In this document: positions 37,771-47,770 of the stretch, in pieces | How the letters are laid out: every line of letters begins with the position of its first letter | Position numbering within the stretch: position 1 is the stretch's first letter | NCBI RefSeq assembly: GCF_030273445.1 | Contig: NZ_CP120678.1 | Location: 1,217,501-1,281,500, forward strand | Origin: Selenobaculum gibii | Lineage (GTDB): Bacteria > Bacillota > Negativicutes > ICN-92133 | Reading direction: 5' to 3' | Length of the DNA stretch: 64,000 nucleotides | The notes under the pieces: model-generated | What the model saw: the letters and a program-made list of their open reading frames with translations, nothing else | The model's database searches: none | Told to the model about the DNA's origin: nothing | Position numbers and translations under genes: made by a program

Positions 37771-38863
37771 CGTTGTGCTTGGTAGTCAGAGTTACGATAT
37801 TCATATTGGTGAAGGCTTTTTGGACCAATTAGAAGTACTGATGCAATCCTTTTCTTTTTCAAAGCGAGGCTTGTTAATTTCAGATAGTAATGTAGCGCTT
37901 TTATATGGGGATAAACTATTAAATATCCTGAATCAAAATGGGTTTGCATTCGATTTGTTTGTTGTTCATGCAGGTGAGCAGGCAAAATCATTTAATATCG
38001 CACAAAAAATTTATACGAAAGTAATTGAATTGGGGTTAGATAGAAAATCTCCGATAATCGCATTAGGCGGGGGCGTGGTTGGAGATTTAACAGGCTTTAT
38101 TGCTGCTACTTATTTGCGTGGTGTACCATTTATACAGATTCCAACCAGCCTATTAGCGCAAGTAGATTCAAGTGTAGGTGGAAAGGTTGCAATTAATCAC
38201 GGGTTAGGTAAAAATTTGATTGGTGCTTTTTATCAACCTAAATTTGTTCTGATTGATTTAGAGATATTAGAAACACTTCCGCAACGTGAAATTTATTCAG
38301 GATTAGCGGAAATTATTAAATATGGGATTATTGCTGACGATAAGTTTTTTGATTATTTAGATACAAATAGTCAAAAAATATTGGAACTTGATAAAAATAC
38401 ATTATCTCATATAATTCGGCGTTCATGTGAGATAAAGGCAGATGTGGTGAGTAAAGATGAAAAGGAAGCTGGACTGCGGATTATTTTGAATTTTGGGCAT
38501 ACAATTGCGCATGCGGTTGAAAGTGATACTGGTTATAAAAAATATAATCATGGTGAAGCAGTTGGGATAGGAATGCATGGAGCCGCCTTATTAAGTCTCT
38601 ATTTAGGGCTTATTGATGAAACGGTTTTAAATAGAGTCATTCAGATTATACAAAAATTTCAGTTGCCTTTATATGCTTTTGATTGTACGGTTGAAAACTT
38701 ATTTGAATTTATTGGTCGGGATAAAAAAGTGACGAGTGGTAAAGTAAAGTGGGTATTGATGAACTCGATTGGGCAGGTAATTATTCGTAATGATATTTCA
38801 GATGACTTAGTAAAAAGAGTTTTATCTGAAATTGTAAAATCTTCCGATAGTAAGAATCTATGA
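37757..38863 (+). CDS. aroB: 3-dehydroquinate synthase
   Basis: A 368-residue NAD- and metal-dependent enzyme converting DAHP to 3-dehydroquinate. Motifs: ALGGGVVGDLTGFIAATYLRGVPFIQIPTSLLAQVDSSVGGK, the metal ligands in EIIKYG, HTIAHAVE and HGEAVGIGM. The start is GTG behind GGGGGG, inside aroK, so translation is coupled. The promoter for the rib leader follows. Confidence 0.96.
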   Translation: MQEVSVVLGSQSYDIHIGEGFLDQLEVLMQSFSFSKRGLLISDSNVALLYGDKLLNILNQNGFAFDLFVVHAGEQAKSFNIAQKIYTKVIELGLDRKSPIIALGGGVVGDLTGFIAATYLRGVPFIQIPTSLLAQVDSSVGGKVAINHGLGKNLIGAFYQPKFVLIDLEILETLPQREIYSGLAEIIKYGIIADDKFFDYLDTNSQKILELDKNTLSHIIRRSCEIKADVVSKDEKEAGLRIILNFGHTIAHAVESDTGYKKYNHGEAVGIGMHGAALLSLYLGLIDETVLNRVIQIIQKFQLPLYAFDCTVENLFEFIGRDKKVTSGKVKWVLMNSIGQVIIRNDISDDLVKRVLSEIVKSSDSKNL

Positions 38864-38872
38864 TAAATTTAC

Positions 38873-38901
38873 TTGATTATTTTGGTGCACGATGTTAGAA
38901 T
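38873..38901 (+). promoter_or_regulatory. Sigma-A promoter of the rib operon
   Basis: TTGATT (38873-38878), 17-base spacer, TAGAAT (38896-38901), about 25 bases before the FMN aptamer. Confidence 0.7.
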
Positions 38902-38924
38902 CTAATTATTATTTATATATAATT

Positions 38925-39043
38925 TAAGCAGTCTTTGGGGAAGGTGAAACTCCTTACCGGCGGTAAAGCCCGCGAGCCTTTTGGCAGATTCGGTGAAATT
39001 CCGAGGCCGACAGTATAGTCTGGATGAAAAAAGACTTAGCTTA
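38925..39043 (+). promoter_or_regulatory. FMN riboswitch (RFN element)
   Basis: Conserved aptamer segments are present in order: TCTTTGGGG-AAGGTGAAACTCC, ACCGGCGGT, AGCCCGCGAGC, CAGATTCGGTGAAATTCCGAGGCCGACAG and GTCTGGATG. The P1 helix is formed by AGTCTT (38930-38935) and AAGACT (39031-39036), extended by TAAGC/GCTTA. FMN binding would favour the downstream terminator and turn off ribDEBAH. Confidence 0.97.
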
Positions 39044-39077
39044 TAGGAATTTTTATTTACTATAGGTATGTCTGTCT

Positions 39078-39125
39078 GAGGCTGTTAAAAGGGATGAATC
39101 TCTTTTTAATAGTCTCTTTATTTTT
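39078..39125 (+). terminator. Riboswitch expression-platform terminator
   Basis: Imperfect long stem, GAG (39078) to CTC (39116) with G-U pairs, then TTTATTTTT. It lies between the FMN aptamer and ribD. Confidence 0.82.
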
Positions 39126-39139
39126 AGGGAGATGATTTA

Positions 39140-40225
39140 ATGGATGAAATTTATATGCGTGAAGCATTAAGAATCGCTGCCTATGCATCAGGGCGAACAA
39201 CGCCAAATCCATTAGTTGGTGCCGTTATTGTAAAAGATAATCGAATTGTGGGACAAGGCTGGCATAGAAAAGCTGGAACAGAGCATGCTGAAATTCATGC
39301 GCTACACCAAGCAGGAGAGTTAGCAAAAGGTGCAGATATTTATGTTACGTTAGAACCGTGTTCGCATTATGGAAAAACACCACCTTGCTGCCAAGCGATA
39401 ATAAAAGCAGGGATAAAAAGAGTCATTGTAGCGATGACTGATCCGAACCCACTGGTTGCAGGAAATGGATTAAAAGAATTAAAAGCAGCAGGAATTGAAG
39501 TGGTTGAGGGTGTATGTCGCGATGAGGCAGAGAAACTAAATGAAGTTTTTCTAAAGTGGATTGTACATAAAATGCCCTTTATTGTCGTAAAAACGGCGAT
39601 GACTTTAGATGGAAAAATTGCAACTGTTTCTGGGGATTCAAAATGGATAACAAATGAAAAATCACGTAAATTCGTACATCAATTACGTGATTTATATGAT
39701 GGAATTTTAGTTGGAATTGGGACTGTTTTAGCTGATAATCCTACGTTAACAACAAGACTAGACCACTTGGGAAAAAATCCAGTTCGCATCATTGTCGATA
39801 GCAAGGCACGAATTCCCTTAGATTCTATTGTTATAACGAATAAAAGTGCACATACTATTCTTGCGGTTACAGAAAGAGCATCTCAAGAAAAAATCGCGGC
39901 TTTACTTCAAGTAGGAATTGAAGTGATTGTGACGAAGGAAAAAGCTGATCAAGTTGATTTAAGTGATCTACTTAAAATTTTAGCTGAAAAAAATATTTGT
40001 AGTATCTTGGTTGAGGGTGGTTCAAGAATAAATTATTCATTTTTTGTTGAACATTTAGTGGATAAGGTGCATTGCTTTATTGCACCTAAAATTATTGGCG
40101 GAACAGATGCAGCTTCTCCGATAGGCGGAAAAGGAACTTTTTATATGAAAGATGCCTATCAGTTAAATGATATTACTACGGAGCGCTTTGATGAAGATAT
40201 TTTAATTACCGGCTATGTAAGATAA
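39140..40225 (+). CDS. ribD: Bifunctional riboflavin deaminase/reductase RibD
   Basis: 361 residues. The N-terminal deaminase domain (1-~145) has the zinc site H-A-E in AGTEHAEIHAL and PCSHYGKTPPCC. The C-terminal reductase domain begins at FIVVKTAMTLDGKIAT and includes ILVEGGSRINYSF. Together they convert the pyrimidinone after GTP cyclohydrolase II into the ribitylaminouracil. First gene of the rib operon. Confidence 0.97.
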   Translation: MDEIYMREALRIAAYASGRTTPNPLVGAVIVKDNRIVGQGWHRKAGTEHAEIHALHQAGELAKGADIYVTLEPCSHYGKTPPCCQAIIKAGIKRVIVAMTDPNPLVAGNGLKELKAAGIEVVEGVCRDEAEKLNEVFLKWIVHKMPFIVVKTAMTLDGKIATVSGDSKWITNEKSRKFVHQLRDLYDGILVGIGTVLADNPTLTTRLDHLGKNPVRIIVDSKARIPLDSIVITNKSAHTILAVTERASQEKIAALLQVGIEVIVTKEKADQVDLSDLLKILAEKNICSILVEGGSRINYSFFVEHLVDKVHCFIAPKIIGGTDAASPIGGKGTFYMKDAYQLNDITTERFDEDILITGYVR

Positions 40226-40239
40226 GGAGGCATAGGTTA

Positions 40240-40887
40240 TTGTTTACAGGGCTTATTGAAGAATTAGGAATCGTAAAGGCAATTCAATCTGGTGCTAAAT
40301 CAATTCAACTTACAATTACGGCAAAAAAAGTGCTTGAAGATGTAAAAATAGGAGACAGTATTGCAGTCAATGGAACTTGCCTTACGGTTGTTCGTTATAA
40401 TCAACATGACTTTACAGCGGATGTTATGCCAGAGACAGTAAAAAGAACTGTTTTATCACAGCTCAAGATTGGTGATGTTGTAAATTTAGAAAGAACTTTA
40501 GCATTAGGTGATCGATTTGGGGGGCATATCGTTAGTGGTCATATTGACGGAATTGGAACAATTCTAAGTATGACAAAGGATGATAATGCAATTGTTGTAA
40601 AAATAAAAGTTGCAGACCATTTATTACGTTATATCATTGAAAAAGGGTCTGTAGCGATTGATGGCATCAGTTTAACGGTTGTTGAGGTGGCAGATTCGTA
40701 TTTTTCAGTATCTCTGATTCCACATAGTGCGCAAATGACGACTTTAGGAAAGAAAGCTGTTGGAGATATTGTTAATATTGAAAATGATATTATCGGAAAA
40801 TACGTAGAACGTTTGCTGAATTTATCGGTAAAAGAAGAGAAAAAAACAAGTATATCTATGGATTTCTTGCGAGAAAATGGATTTTAA
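40240..40887 (+). CDS. ribE: Riboflavin synthase alpha chain
   Basis: 215 residues, two homologous lumazine-binding barrels: FTGLIEELG...[13 protein letters not shown] and [14 protein letters not shown]...[12 protein letters not shown]. It dismutates two lumazines to riboflavin and a pyrimidine. The start is TTG, 10 bases after AAGGAGG, directly giving M-F-T-G as in homologues. Confidence 0.96.
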   Translation: MFTGLIEELGIVKAIQSGAKSIQLTITAKKVLEDVKIGDSIAVNGTCLTVVRYNQHDFTADVMPETVKRTVLSQLKIGDVVNLERTLALGDRFGGHIVSGHIDGIGTILSMTKDDNAIVVKIKVADHLLRYIIEKGSVAIDGISLTVVEVADSYFSVSLIPHSAQMTTLGKKAVGDIVNIENDIIGKYVERLLNLSVKEEKKTSISMDFLRENGF

Positions 40888-40900
40888 TGGAGGGAATATA

Positions 40901-42121
40901 ATGAGTTTTAGTTCGATTGAATCGGCAATAGAAGATATAAAATTAGGTAAAATGATTATTGTTGTTGATGATGAAGAACGCGAAAATGAGGGCGACCTTC
41001 TTATGGCTGCGGAAATGGTTACTCCAGAAGCGATTAATTTTATGGCTACATATGGTAGAGGGCTAATTTGTATGCCTGTGCATGGAAAAAGATTAGATGA
41101 ATTAGAATTAGATGCAATGGTAATGCACAATACAGATGCGAATGGAACTGCTTTTACTGTTTCAGTAGATGCATATGATACAACAACTGGGATATCCGCA
41201 TATGAACGTGCTTATACAGTAAAGGCAATTTTAGATCCGAAGACTACTTCCGATAAATTACGTCGTCCTGGGCATGTTTTCCCTTTGAGGGCAGTAGATG
41301 GCGGGGTTTTGAGGCGTGCAGGACATACTGAAGCTGCTGTAGATCTTGCTAAATTAGCAGGATTTACTCCCGCAGGAGTCATTTGTGAAATTATGAATGA
41401 TGATGGAAAAATGGCACGTGTACCTGATTTATTGAAGTTTGCTCAAAAGCATGACTTGAAAATTATTACGATAGCCGATTTAATTAAATATCGTAAATCA
41501 ACAGAAAATTTTATCAAATGCGTTGCTACAACTTCTCTCCCGTCCAAATTTGGTCAATTTAAATTGGCTGCATATGAAGATAGACTAACAGGCAAATGTC
41601 ATGTAGCGATGATAAAGGGAGATGTAGAAAATAAAGAAAATGTATTGGTTCGTGTACATTCTGAATGTTTAACAGGAGATGTATTTGGATCTTTACGTTG
41701 TGATTGTGGAGACCAGTTAGCAAGGGCTATGGAACGAATAGAAGAAGAAGGTCAAGGCGTTTTATTATATATGCGTCAAGAGGGGCGTGGCATTGGCTTA
41801 GCAAATAAAATTCGGGCTTACGAATTACAAGATCAAGGAAAAGATACAGTTGAAGCAAACTTATTATTAGGGTTTGCACCAGATTTACGAGATTATGGAA
41901 TTGGGGCGCAAATTCTTTCTGATTTAGGGTTAACGAGCATTCGACTGCTAACAAATAATCCTGAAAAACGTGCTGGGCTTGAAGGTTATGGATTGAAAAT
42001 TGTAGAGAGAGTACCATTAGAAATCAAAGCGAATAAGTTTAATAAAAAATATTTATCTATAAAAAAAGTAAAAATGGGACATATGTTGAAAGGTTATGAG
42101 GGGGATGTAAAGAATGGCTAA
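40901..42121 (+). CDS. ribBA: Bifunctional DHBP synthase / GTP cyclohydrolase II
   Basis: 406 residues. The N-terminal RibB half (1-~200) has the acidic active-site run [10 protein letters not shown] and [14 protein letters not shown]. The C-terminal RibA half has the zinc site C-G-D-Q and the signature [20 protein letters not shown] plus [20 protein letters not shown] 40901 follows GGAGGG; the open frame extends upstream over ribE without support. It overlaps ribH by 8 bases. Confidence 0.97.
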   Translation: MSFSSIESAIEDIKLGKMIIVVDDEERENEGDLLMAAEMVTPEAINFMATYGRGLICMPVHGKRLDELELDAMVMHNTDANGTAFTVSVDAYDTTTGISAYERAYTVKAILDPKTTSDKLRRPGHVFPLRAVDGGVLRRAGHTEAAVDLAKLAGFTPAGVICEIMNDDGKMARVPDLLKFAQKHDLKIITIADLIKYRKSTENFIKCVATTSLPSKFGQFKLAAYEDRLTGKCHVAMIKGDVENKENVLVRVHSECLTGDVFGSLRCDCGDQLARAMERIEEEGQGVLLYMRQEGRGIGLANKIRAYELQDQGKDTVEANLLLGFAPDLRDYGIGAQILSDLGLTSIRLLTNNPEKRAGLEGYGLKIVERVPLEIKANKFNKKYLSIKKVKMGHMLKGYEGDVKNG

Positions 42122-42578
42122 TATTATTGAAGGTAAATTAACAGCAGAAGGATTAAAAGTAGGAATTGTAGTAGCAAGGTTTAATGAATTTATTACAAGC
42201 AAACTATTGGGAGGTGCATTAGATGGATTAAAGCGTCATGGGGCAGATGATGCAGATATTGATGTTGTATGGGTTCCAGGTGCTTATGAAATTCCAATGC
42301 TTGCTCAAAAAATGGCGACAAGTAAAAAATATGATGCAGTTATTTGCTTAGGCGCAGTGATTCGTGGATCAACTACACATTATGATTATGTTTGTAATGA
42401 AGTTGCTAAAGGCGTTGCTCAAGTTGGTTTAGCTAGCGGAGTTCCAACAATTTTTGGTGTAGTGACAACAGAAAATATTGAACAAGCAATTGAGCGTGCT
42501 GGCACAAAGGCTGGAAATAAAGGCTATGACGGCGCTATGGCAGCGATTGAAATGGCTAATTTATTAAAATCCATGTAA
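42114..42578 (+). CDS. ribH: 6,7-dimethyl-8-ribityllumazine synthase
   Basis: 154 residues, forming icosahedral or smaller shells. Motifs: [52 protein letters not shown] and [20 protein letters not shown]. Last of the ribD-E-BA-H set, overlapping ribBA with GGGGGAT upstream. Confidence 0.97.
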   Translation: MANIIEGKLTAEGLKVGIVVARFNEFITSKLLGGALDGLKRHGADDADIDVVWVPGAYEIPMLAQKMATSKKYDAVICLGAVIRGSTTHYDYVCNEVAKGVAQVGLASGVPTIFGVVTTENIEQAIERAGTKAGNKGYDGAMAAIEMANLLKSM

Positions 42579-42612
42579 TATATTTCCAGGAAAATGGAAG
42601 GTGGTATCTATC

Positions 42613-43167
42613 ATGAAAATTGGTGTTATTAGTGATACACATGGTTCAGTGGAAATATGGAAAAAAGTTTATCAAAGTTTTTTTTCTGATGCGGATTTCA
42701 TCATTCATGCAGGCGATGTTTTATACCATGGCCCGCGAAATCCGATTTTAGATGACTATAATCCAGCATCATTGGTTGAAGCTTTAAATGAATGTCCGAT
42801 TCCACTTCATATCGCAAAGGGCAATTGTGATTCCGAGGTAGATGCAATGGTGCTTAACATGCCTTTACAAGCACCTTATGCTTATCTTGTGATTGAAGGA
42901 AAAAGGATTTTAGTTACGCATGGTCACTTGTTTAGTGAGAAAGAAAAAATTGCGTTAGCAAAACACCTGAAAGTAGATCTTTTTATTACTGGACATATTC
43001 ATACAAATGTCTTGGAAAAAATAAATGAGACAATCTTTTTAAATCCAGGTTCACCCTCTATGTCAAAGCGAGCTGATAAGAAATCTACCATTGCGATAAT
43101 TGAGGCTGATAGGATAAGCATTAAAGATATCGATACAAAAGATACCTTGATGGAGCTTACTTTTTAA
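42613..43167 (+). CDS. YfcE/MJ0936-family metallophosphodiesterase
   Basis: 184 residues, calcineurin-like phosphoesterase. The metal-ligand motifs are all present: SDTHG, HAGDV, GNCD, VTHGH and GHIHT. Enterobacterial YfcE hydrolyses phosphodiesters in vitro; a natural substrate is not certain. I start at ATG 42613 after GGAAGGTGG; the frame is open from 42601. It follows rib genes by 35 bases and may be co-transcribed. Confidence 0.9.
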   Translation: MKIGVISDTHGSVEIWKKVYQSFFSDADFIIHAGDVLYHGPRNPILDDYNPASLVEALNECPIPLHIAKGNCDSEVDAMVLNMPLQAPYAYLVIEGKRILVTHGHLFSEKEKIALAKHLKVDLFITGHIHTNVLEKINETIFLNPGSPSMSKRADKKSTIAIIEADRISIKDIDTKDTLMELTF

Positions 43168-43175
43168 ATTTTTTT

Positions 43176-43212
43176 GCTGGGTCGGTATAAAAGTCGGCTC
43201 AGCATTTACTTT
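43176..43212 (+). terminator. Possible terminator after the phosphodiesterase gene
   Basis: TGCTGGGTCGG pairs with CGGCTCAGCA, including G-U pairs; the trailing T-run is weak. Confidence 0.5.
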
Positions 43213-43229
43213 ATAAATGAGGTGGATGA

Positions 43230-44099
43230 ATGAAAAATCATTTAGTGAAAGCTACTGCAAATGGAATTCGTATATTTGCTGCAGTTACGACACAACTAGT
43301 TGATGAAGCTAGCAAAAGGCACGAGTGTTATCCTTTAGCAGCAGCAGCTTTAGGAAGAACGATGACGGGGGCTTTGCTCTTAGCAGCAAATTTAAAAACA
43401 GAAGAATGTATAACGTTAAAAATACAAGGCGATGGACCACTTGGTAAAATTGTTGCTGATGCAAATGCCGATGGTTTTGTCCGTGGCTACGTGGATTATC
43501 CTCAGGTTAACTTACCACTGAAAAATGGCAAGCTTGATGTAGGAGCGGGTGTAGGGCAAGGAACTATCTCTGTGACAAGATTTACGGGATTAAAGCAGCC
43601 GTTTACGGGGAGTGCGGAATTAATTACAGGTGAAATTGCTGAAGATATTACACAATATTTAATGGTATCAGAGCAAACTCCTTCTAGTGTTGGATTAGGG
43701 GTTTTAGTTAGCCCAGAATTAGACGTACTAGCTGCCGGTGGATTTTTTATTCAGGCTTTGCCTAATATTGAGCCAGAATCTATTGATAAGCTAGAAATGA
43801 ATTTAAAGAACCTTGACCCCGTATCAAAAATGATAAAAGATGGAATGAACGCAAAAGATATCATTCGTGCTGTTTTTAAAGGAATGGAAGTTACGTTCCA
43901 CACGGAAAGTGAATTACAATTTGTCTGTCAATGTTCGGGAGAGAAAATTGAAGAGGTTTTAATCAGTTTAGGCGAAAGTGAATTAAAAAGTCTCATTGAA
44001 GAAGAAAAAGCAGAAATTATATGCCACTTTTGTGGAGAAAAATATGAGTTCTCCAAAGATGATTTAGAAAAAATTCTTTTAAAAATGAAAAAAGTATAA
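43230..44099 (+). CDS. hslO: Redox-regulated chaperone Hsp33
   Basis: 289 residues. The N-terminal chaperone domain contains ECITLKIQGDGPLGKIVADANADGFVRGYVDYP and a GVGQGTISVTR stretch. The C-terminal redox switch keeps the four zinc-binding cysteines C-Q-C and C-H-F-C, ~28 residues apart. Oxidation releases zinc and activates holdase function, protective in an anaerobe exposed to oxidants. GAGGTGG precedes the ATG. Confidence 0.96.
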   Translation: MKNHLVKATANGIRIFAAVTTQLVDEASKRHECYPLAAAALGRTMTGALLLAANLKTEECITLKIQGDGPLGKIVADANADGFVRGYVDYPQVNLPLKNGKLDVGAGVGQGTISVTRFTGLKQPFTGSAELITGEIAEDITQYLMVSEQTPSSVGLGVLVSPELDVLAAGGFFIQALPNIEPESIDKLEMNLKNLDPVSKMIKDGMNAKDIIRAVFKGMEVTFHTESELQFVCQCSGEKIEEVLISLGESELKSLIEEEKAEIICHFCGEKYEFSKDDLEKILLKMKKV

Positions 44100-44137
44100 A
44101 AATAAGAGGGCTGATTATATCAGTCCTCTTATTTTTA
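44098..44137. terminator. Bidirectional terminator between hslO and rpmB
   Basis: AATAAGAGGGCTGAT pairs with ATCAGTCCTCTTATT, with A-rich and T-rich flanks on the two sides. It serves the converging hslO (+) and rpmB (-) genes. Confidence 0.88.
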
Positions 44138-44147
44138 TACTAGCTAA

Positions 44148-44339
44148 TTAGATAGCACGTTGAACTTTACCGGAACGTAGGCAACGAGTACAAACATTCA
44201 CTCTTTTTACCTCACCATTCATTACAGCGCGTACACGTTGAATGTTTGGTTTCCATGTACGTTTAGTTTTTAAATGGGAATGGCTGACGTTAAAACCGCT
44301 AGCTTCACCTTTTGCACAAATTTCACAAACACTTGCCAT
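44148..44339 (-). CDS. rpmB: 50S ribosomal protein L28
   Basis: 63 residues, basic, matching bacterial L28: MASVCEICAKGEASGFNVSHSHLKTKRTWKPNIQRVRA and a C-terminal VCTRCLRSGKV. It keeps two CxxC pairs, i.e. the zinc-binding form. The start (44339) follows an AGGAGGTGG site on the minus strand. It is single and divergent from recG, as in many Firmicutes. Confidence 0.96.
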   Translation of the reverse strand: MASVCEICAKGEASGFNVSHSHLKTKRTWKPNIQRVRAVMNGEVKRVNVCTRCLRSGKVQRAI

Positions 44340-44393
44340 GTATTCCACCTCCTTTTACGAAGGACAAGATCATCCTTATACAATAATATAACT

Positions 44394-44423
44394 ATTCTAT
44401 CATATCTTTAAAAGGTTTTGCAA
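44394..44423 (-). promoter_or_regulatory. Sigma-A promoter of rpmB
   Basis: On the minus strand, TTGCAA (44423-44418), 18-base spacer, TAGAAT (44399-44394), ~55 bases before the rpmB start. Confidence 0.65.
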
Positions 44424-44515
44424 TCATTTTTTAGAGAAAAAGAGGATTTTCTCTTATTCTGATGAATTCATTGGGATAATGAAGAAACGGTATTTTAAAA
44501 TAGGTGGGATTTGTT

Positions 44516-46564
44516 TTGCGATATAATGATTCAATACAAACAATAAAAGGGATAGGGGCCGTTAAAGCTAAATATTTTAAAGCACTTGGAATAAATAATA
44601 TCGAAGATATTTTAACTTATTATCCTAAGCGATATGAAGATCGAACGGTAATAAAACCAATTAGTCAACTTACTATAGAAAATTTAGAGACAATTATCGG
44701 TACGATTACAAATGTGCAAGAAACGATGCCAAGACGTGGACTCAGCATATTGAAGGTTTTAGTGAAAGACTCTTCTGGTGTTATTGAATTGGATTGGTTT
44801 AACCAAAAGTTTTTAAAAAGTAAAATGAGTATTGGTTCTAAAATAATTGCAACAGGTAAAATAAGGGCTAGTTACTATCGATTATCGATGAATAATCCAG
44901 AGTTTGAAATCTTAGATCAAGTAGCTAAGGATTTTGTACCAAATGCAATTTTACCAGTTTATTCCGCAAATGAACGTATTACGCAAAAAATTTTACGCAA
45001 TACAATGCAGGAAATTTTAAAAGGGATAAAGGAAGTCCCTGAAAATTTGCCAGTTGAAGTAATAAAAAAATTTTCTTTAGTAGATAAAATAACATCATTG
45101 CAAGAAATTCATTTTCCTAAAAATAAAGAGTCTTTATTAATTGCACGTCATCGACTTGTTTTTGAAGAGTTATTTCTTATTCAATGTTTTTTAGTTTATG
45201 TAAAAAAAATCAATAGTACCCGTCATAAGGGGATAAAACATTTATTAGATAGCAAATTAAGCCAAGCTGTATACAAGATGTTACCATTTTCTTTAACAAA
45301 AGATCAGAAAAAAGCTTGGTGTGAAATAAAAGCCGATATGGAAAGAGACATTCCTATGCAACGTTTATTGCAAGGGGATGTTGGATCAGGAAAAACCATT
45401 ATTGCTATTTTATCATTGGTAAAGACAGTTGAAAATGGGTATCAGGGGGCTTTTATGGTACCAACGGAAATTTTAGCAATGCAGCATTATCAAGTATTAA
45501 TAGGATTATTATCTCAACATAAGATTAAGGTTGGAATGTTAGTAGGAAGTTTAAAAAAAAATGAAAAGGAAGCTATAGTGTTGGCTTTAGCAAATGGGAA
45601 CATTGATATTATCGTTGGTACCCATGCCTTAATTCAAGAGAATATTCAATTTAATAATCTTGGCTTGGTAGTGACGGATGAACAGCATAGGTTTGGTGTA
45701 AGACAAAGAGCTTTATTACAGGAAAAGGGAATATCTCCTGATATCTTAGTGATGACTGCAACGCCAATTCCTAGGACGATGACATTAACGGTGTATGGGG
45801 ATTTGGATGTATCCTTAATAAAGGAATTACCTCCAGGCCGAAAACCTATAAAAAGTTTTTTGCGAACTCCCGATAAAAGAAGTTTAATTTATCAATTTGT
45901 TTTGCGTGAAATAGAAAAAGGGCGTCAAGCTTATATTGTTTGTCCATTAATTGAATCATCTGAAAAGATAGATACCGTCTCAGTGACAGATATTTTTGAT
46001 GAATTGTCATCTAATATATTTAAAGAAGTTAAGTGTGCGCTTTTACATGGTAAATTATCTAAAGATGAGAAAGATACGGTCATGAAAGAGTTTTATTGTG
46101 GAAATATTAAAGTTTTAGTATCTACTACCGTCATTGAAGTAGGAGTTAATGTACCGAATGCAAGTGTTATGGTGATTGAAGGTGCAGAAAGATTTGGGTT
46201 GTCTCAACTTCATCAGCTGCGTGGCAGAATTGGTAGAGGGGAATATCAATCGTATTGTATCTTAATTTCACATAGCAATTCAAAAGATACTTTTGAAAGA
46301 TTATCTGTTATGGAATCCGTAAGTGATGGTTTTATCTTAGCTGAGGAGGATTTAAAACTTAGAGGTCCTGGGCAATTTTTTGGCATGAGGCAACATGGAT
46401 TAAATGATTTAAAAATTGCAGACATTTTTTTGGATACGGATACATTATTACAGGCTCGATTAGCGGCTGCTGAGGTCATTAATGATACGCTTTTATTTAA
46501 TAAATTTGAACCTATATTGAAATCCCATTATAAAGAATATTGGGAGAATATAAATTTTTGCTAA
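44516..46564 (+). CDS. recG: ATP-dependent DNA helicase RecG
   Basis: 682 residues. Reverses stalled forks and migrates Holliday junctions. The N-terminal wedge/OB domain is followed by helicase motifs: Walker A GDVGSGKT, DEQH box, TATPIPRTMTLTVYGDLDVS, and the C-terminal ATTVIEVGVNVPNASVMVIEGAERFGLSQLHQLRGRIGRG. The start chosen is TTG 44516, 7 bases after TAGGTGGG; GTG 44504 lies in that site. It ends at the left edge of an accessory region. Confidence 0.95.
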   Translation: MRYNDSIQTIKGIGAVKAKYFKALGINNIEDILTYYPKRYEDRTVIKPISQLTIENLETIIGTITNVQETMPRRGLSILKVLVKDSSGVIELDWFNQKFLKSKMSIGSKIIATGKIRASYYRLSMNNPEFEILDQVAKDFVPNAILPVYSANERITQKILRNTMQEILKGIKEVPENLPVEVIKKFSLVDKITSLQEIHFPKNKESLLIARHRLVFEELFLIQCFLVYVKKINSTRHKGIKHLLDSKLSQAVYKMLPFSLTKDQKKAWCEIKADMERDIPMQRLLQGDVGSGKTIIAILSLVKTVENGYQGAFMVPTEILAMQHYQVLIGLLSQHKIKVGMLVGSLKKNEKEAIVLALANGNIDIIVGTHALIQENIQFNNLGLVVTDEQHRFGVRQRALLQEKGISPDILVMTATPIPRTMTLTVYGDLDVSLIKELPPGRKPIKSFLRTPDKRSLIYQFVLREIEKGRQAYIVCPLIESSEKIDTVSVTDIFDELSSNIFKEVKCALLHGKLSKDEKDTVMKEFYCGNIKVLVSTTVIEVGVNVPNASVMVIEGAERFGLSQLHQLRGRIGRGEYQSYCILISHSNSKDTFERLSVMESVSDGFILAEEDLKLRGPGQFFGMRQHGLNDLKIADIFLDTDTLLQARLAAAEVINDTLLFNKFEPILKSHYKEYWENINFC

Positions 46565-46590
46565 AAAAAGAGGCGGCATGAAAGCCGCCC
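46563..46590 (-). terminator. Minus-strand terminator at the end of the integrase remnant
   Basis: GGCGGC (46572-46577) and GCCGCC (46584-46589) with an A-run on the recG side, i.e. a T-run when read on the minus strand. It appears to belong to the decayed integrase gene on the minus strand. Confidence 0.75.
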
Positions 46591-46678
46591 AATATGGGAG
46601 AGGAGAAAATTTACACTACTATTATAACCATTCCGGTACATATAATACCTCACAAGTAATTATTTTTTTTATTTGTAA

Positions 46679-47190
46679 TTATTTTGAACCATTCATTAAA
46701 TTTGCAAATTTTTTAGCCGCATCATTTTGCAATTTCTTGGCTATATGTAAACAAATTTCTTTCGTTAAGGAATCATCTGAATAACCAAGTCTATCTTGAA
46801 TAACTTCAAGTGGAACACCTGCTTCAGCAAGTAGGGAAGTATGGGTATAGAGAAATGAATGTGGATGAATATTTTTGGACTTTAATTTTTTAGCTAAATT
46901 TATCGGATACTATAATTGTTCTTATGGATTTTTTAGTTTTTGGTTCTGTAATTTCATATGACTTATCTTTTTGTTGATATAAATTTTTAGTTGCTGATTT
47001 GCTTTTTTGAAAGGAAAATATTCGGACACTTGACGGACCTTTGTTTTATAGCGTATGGCTGTTGACTCGTAGATAAAAGGGGTATGTTCTGTCAACCACA
47101 TATCAGCTAGTTTAGAAAATGGAATATTTCAGTCAATATAATTTTCTCCATCATTTAATGCTACTTCTAATTTATGCGCAGCGTCCTATC
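46679..47190 (-). pseudogene. Decayed phage-type tyrosine integrase
   Basis: Minus-strand translation gives integrase pieces in order: HKLEVALNDGENYID then a TGA stop; LADMWLTEHTPFIYESTAIRYK (core-binding domain); ITEPKTKKSIRTIIVSDKF; then, after a frame change, HPHSFLYTHTSLLAEAGVPL and LEVIQDRLGYSDDS, ending at TAA (46679). The family HxLRHTH box reads HSFLYTHT, losing the catalytic Arg, and the nucleophile Tyr region is altered. A large internal part of the catalytic domain is missing. It is clearly non-functional, a trace of a past integration next to recG. Confidence 0.85.
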
Positions 47191-47719
47191 TGGGATTAGA
47201 GAAATGACTACAAAATCTCCAGATGCTTTTTACCCGAGGTTAAAGCAAATATTTAGTGAGTGCGGAGTGGCATTTGTGGCATTACCTTATTTGAAAAGCT
47301 CAGGAATAAATGGAGCTGTTAAATGGCTCAATCCTGATAAAGCGTTGTTGTTAATCAATGATAGAAATAAACATGCGGATGTTTTTGGGTTTGCTTTATT
47401 TCATGAAATTAAGCATATATTACAGCAAAAAATTAAAACTATATATTTATCTTTTGATAAGAAAAATTCAGCCGCATCATTAGGAAGTAATAATGAATTA
47501 AATGAAAAGGAAGCGGATGAATTTGCAAGGCAGCGACTTATTCCTGATGAAGAATACCAAGCATTTATATATGAAGAGAATTACAGTAAAAAATCTATAC
47601 AACATTTTGCGGAAAAAATAGATATCCATCCATGCATAGTTTTAGGACGATTAAAATATGATAAAAAATTAGAGTGGAATGTGTATTCTGATTTACGTAT
47701 ACAATATCAAATTATATAA
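47174..47719 (+). pseudogene. 5'-truncated HigA-type ImmA/IrrE zinc peptidase gene
   Basis: The open frame encodes up to 181 residues: SGIREMTTKSPDAFYPRLKQIFSECGVAFVALP, NGAVKWLNPDKALLLINDRNK, and an HEIKH zinc-peptidase motif followed by NEKEADEFARQRLIP. This is the C-terminal part of antitoxins that normally begin with an XRE helix-turn-helix (HigA/ImmA-IrrE fusion). The DNA-binding N-terminus is missing because the sequence abuts the integrase remnant at about 47180. The remaining peptidase domain looks intact. No ribosome site is evident and no toxin gene is adjacent, so I treat it as a relic. Confidence 0.7.
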
Positions 47720-47770
47720 TCTAAAGCATCCTTTGGGGTACTTTTTTCATGCGTAAACAAAACAAACGAA

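Noticed and set aside
41727-42017. 96-codon minus-strand frame inside ribBA
   Set aside because: Shadow of the conserved GTP cyclohydrolase II domain.
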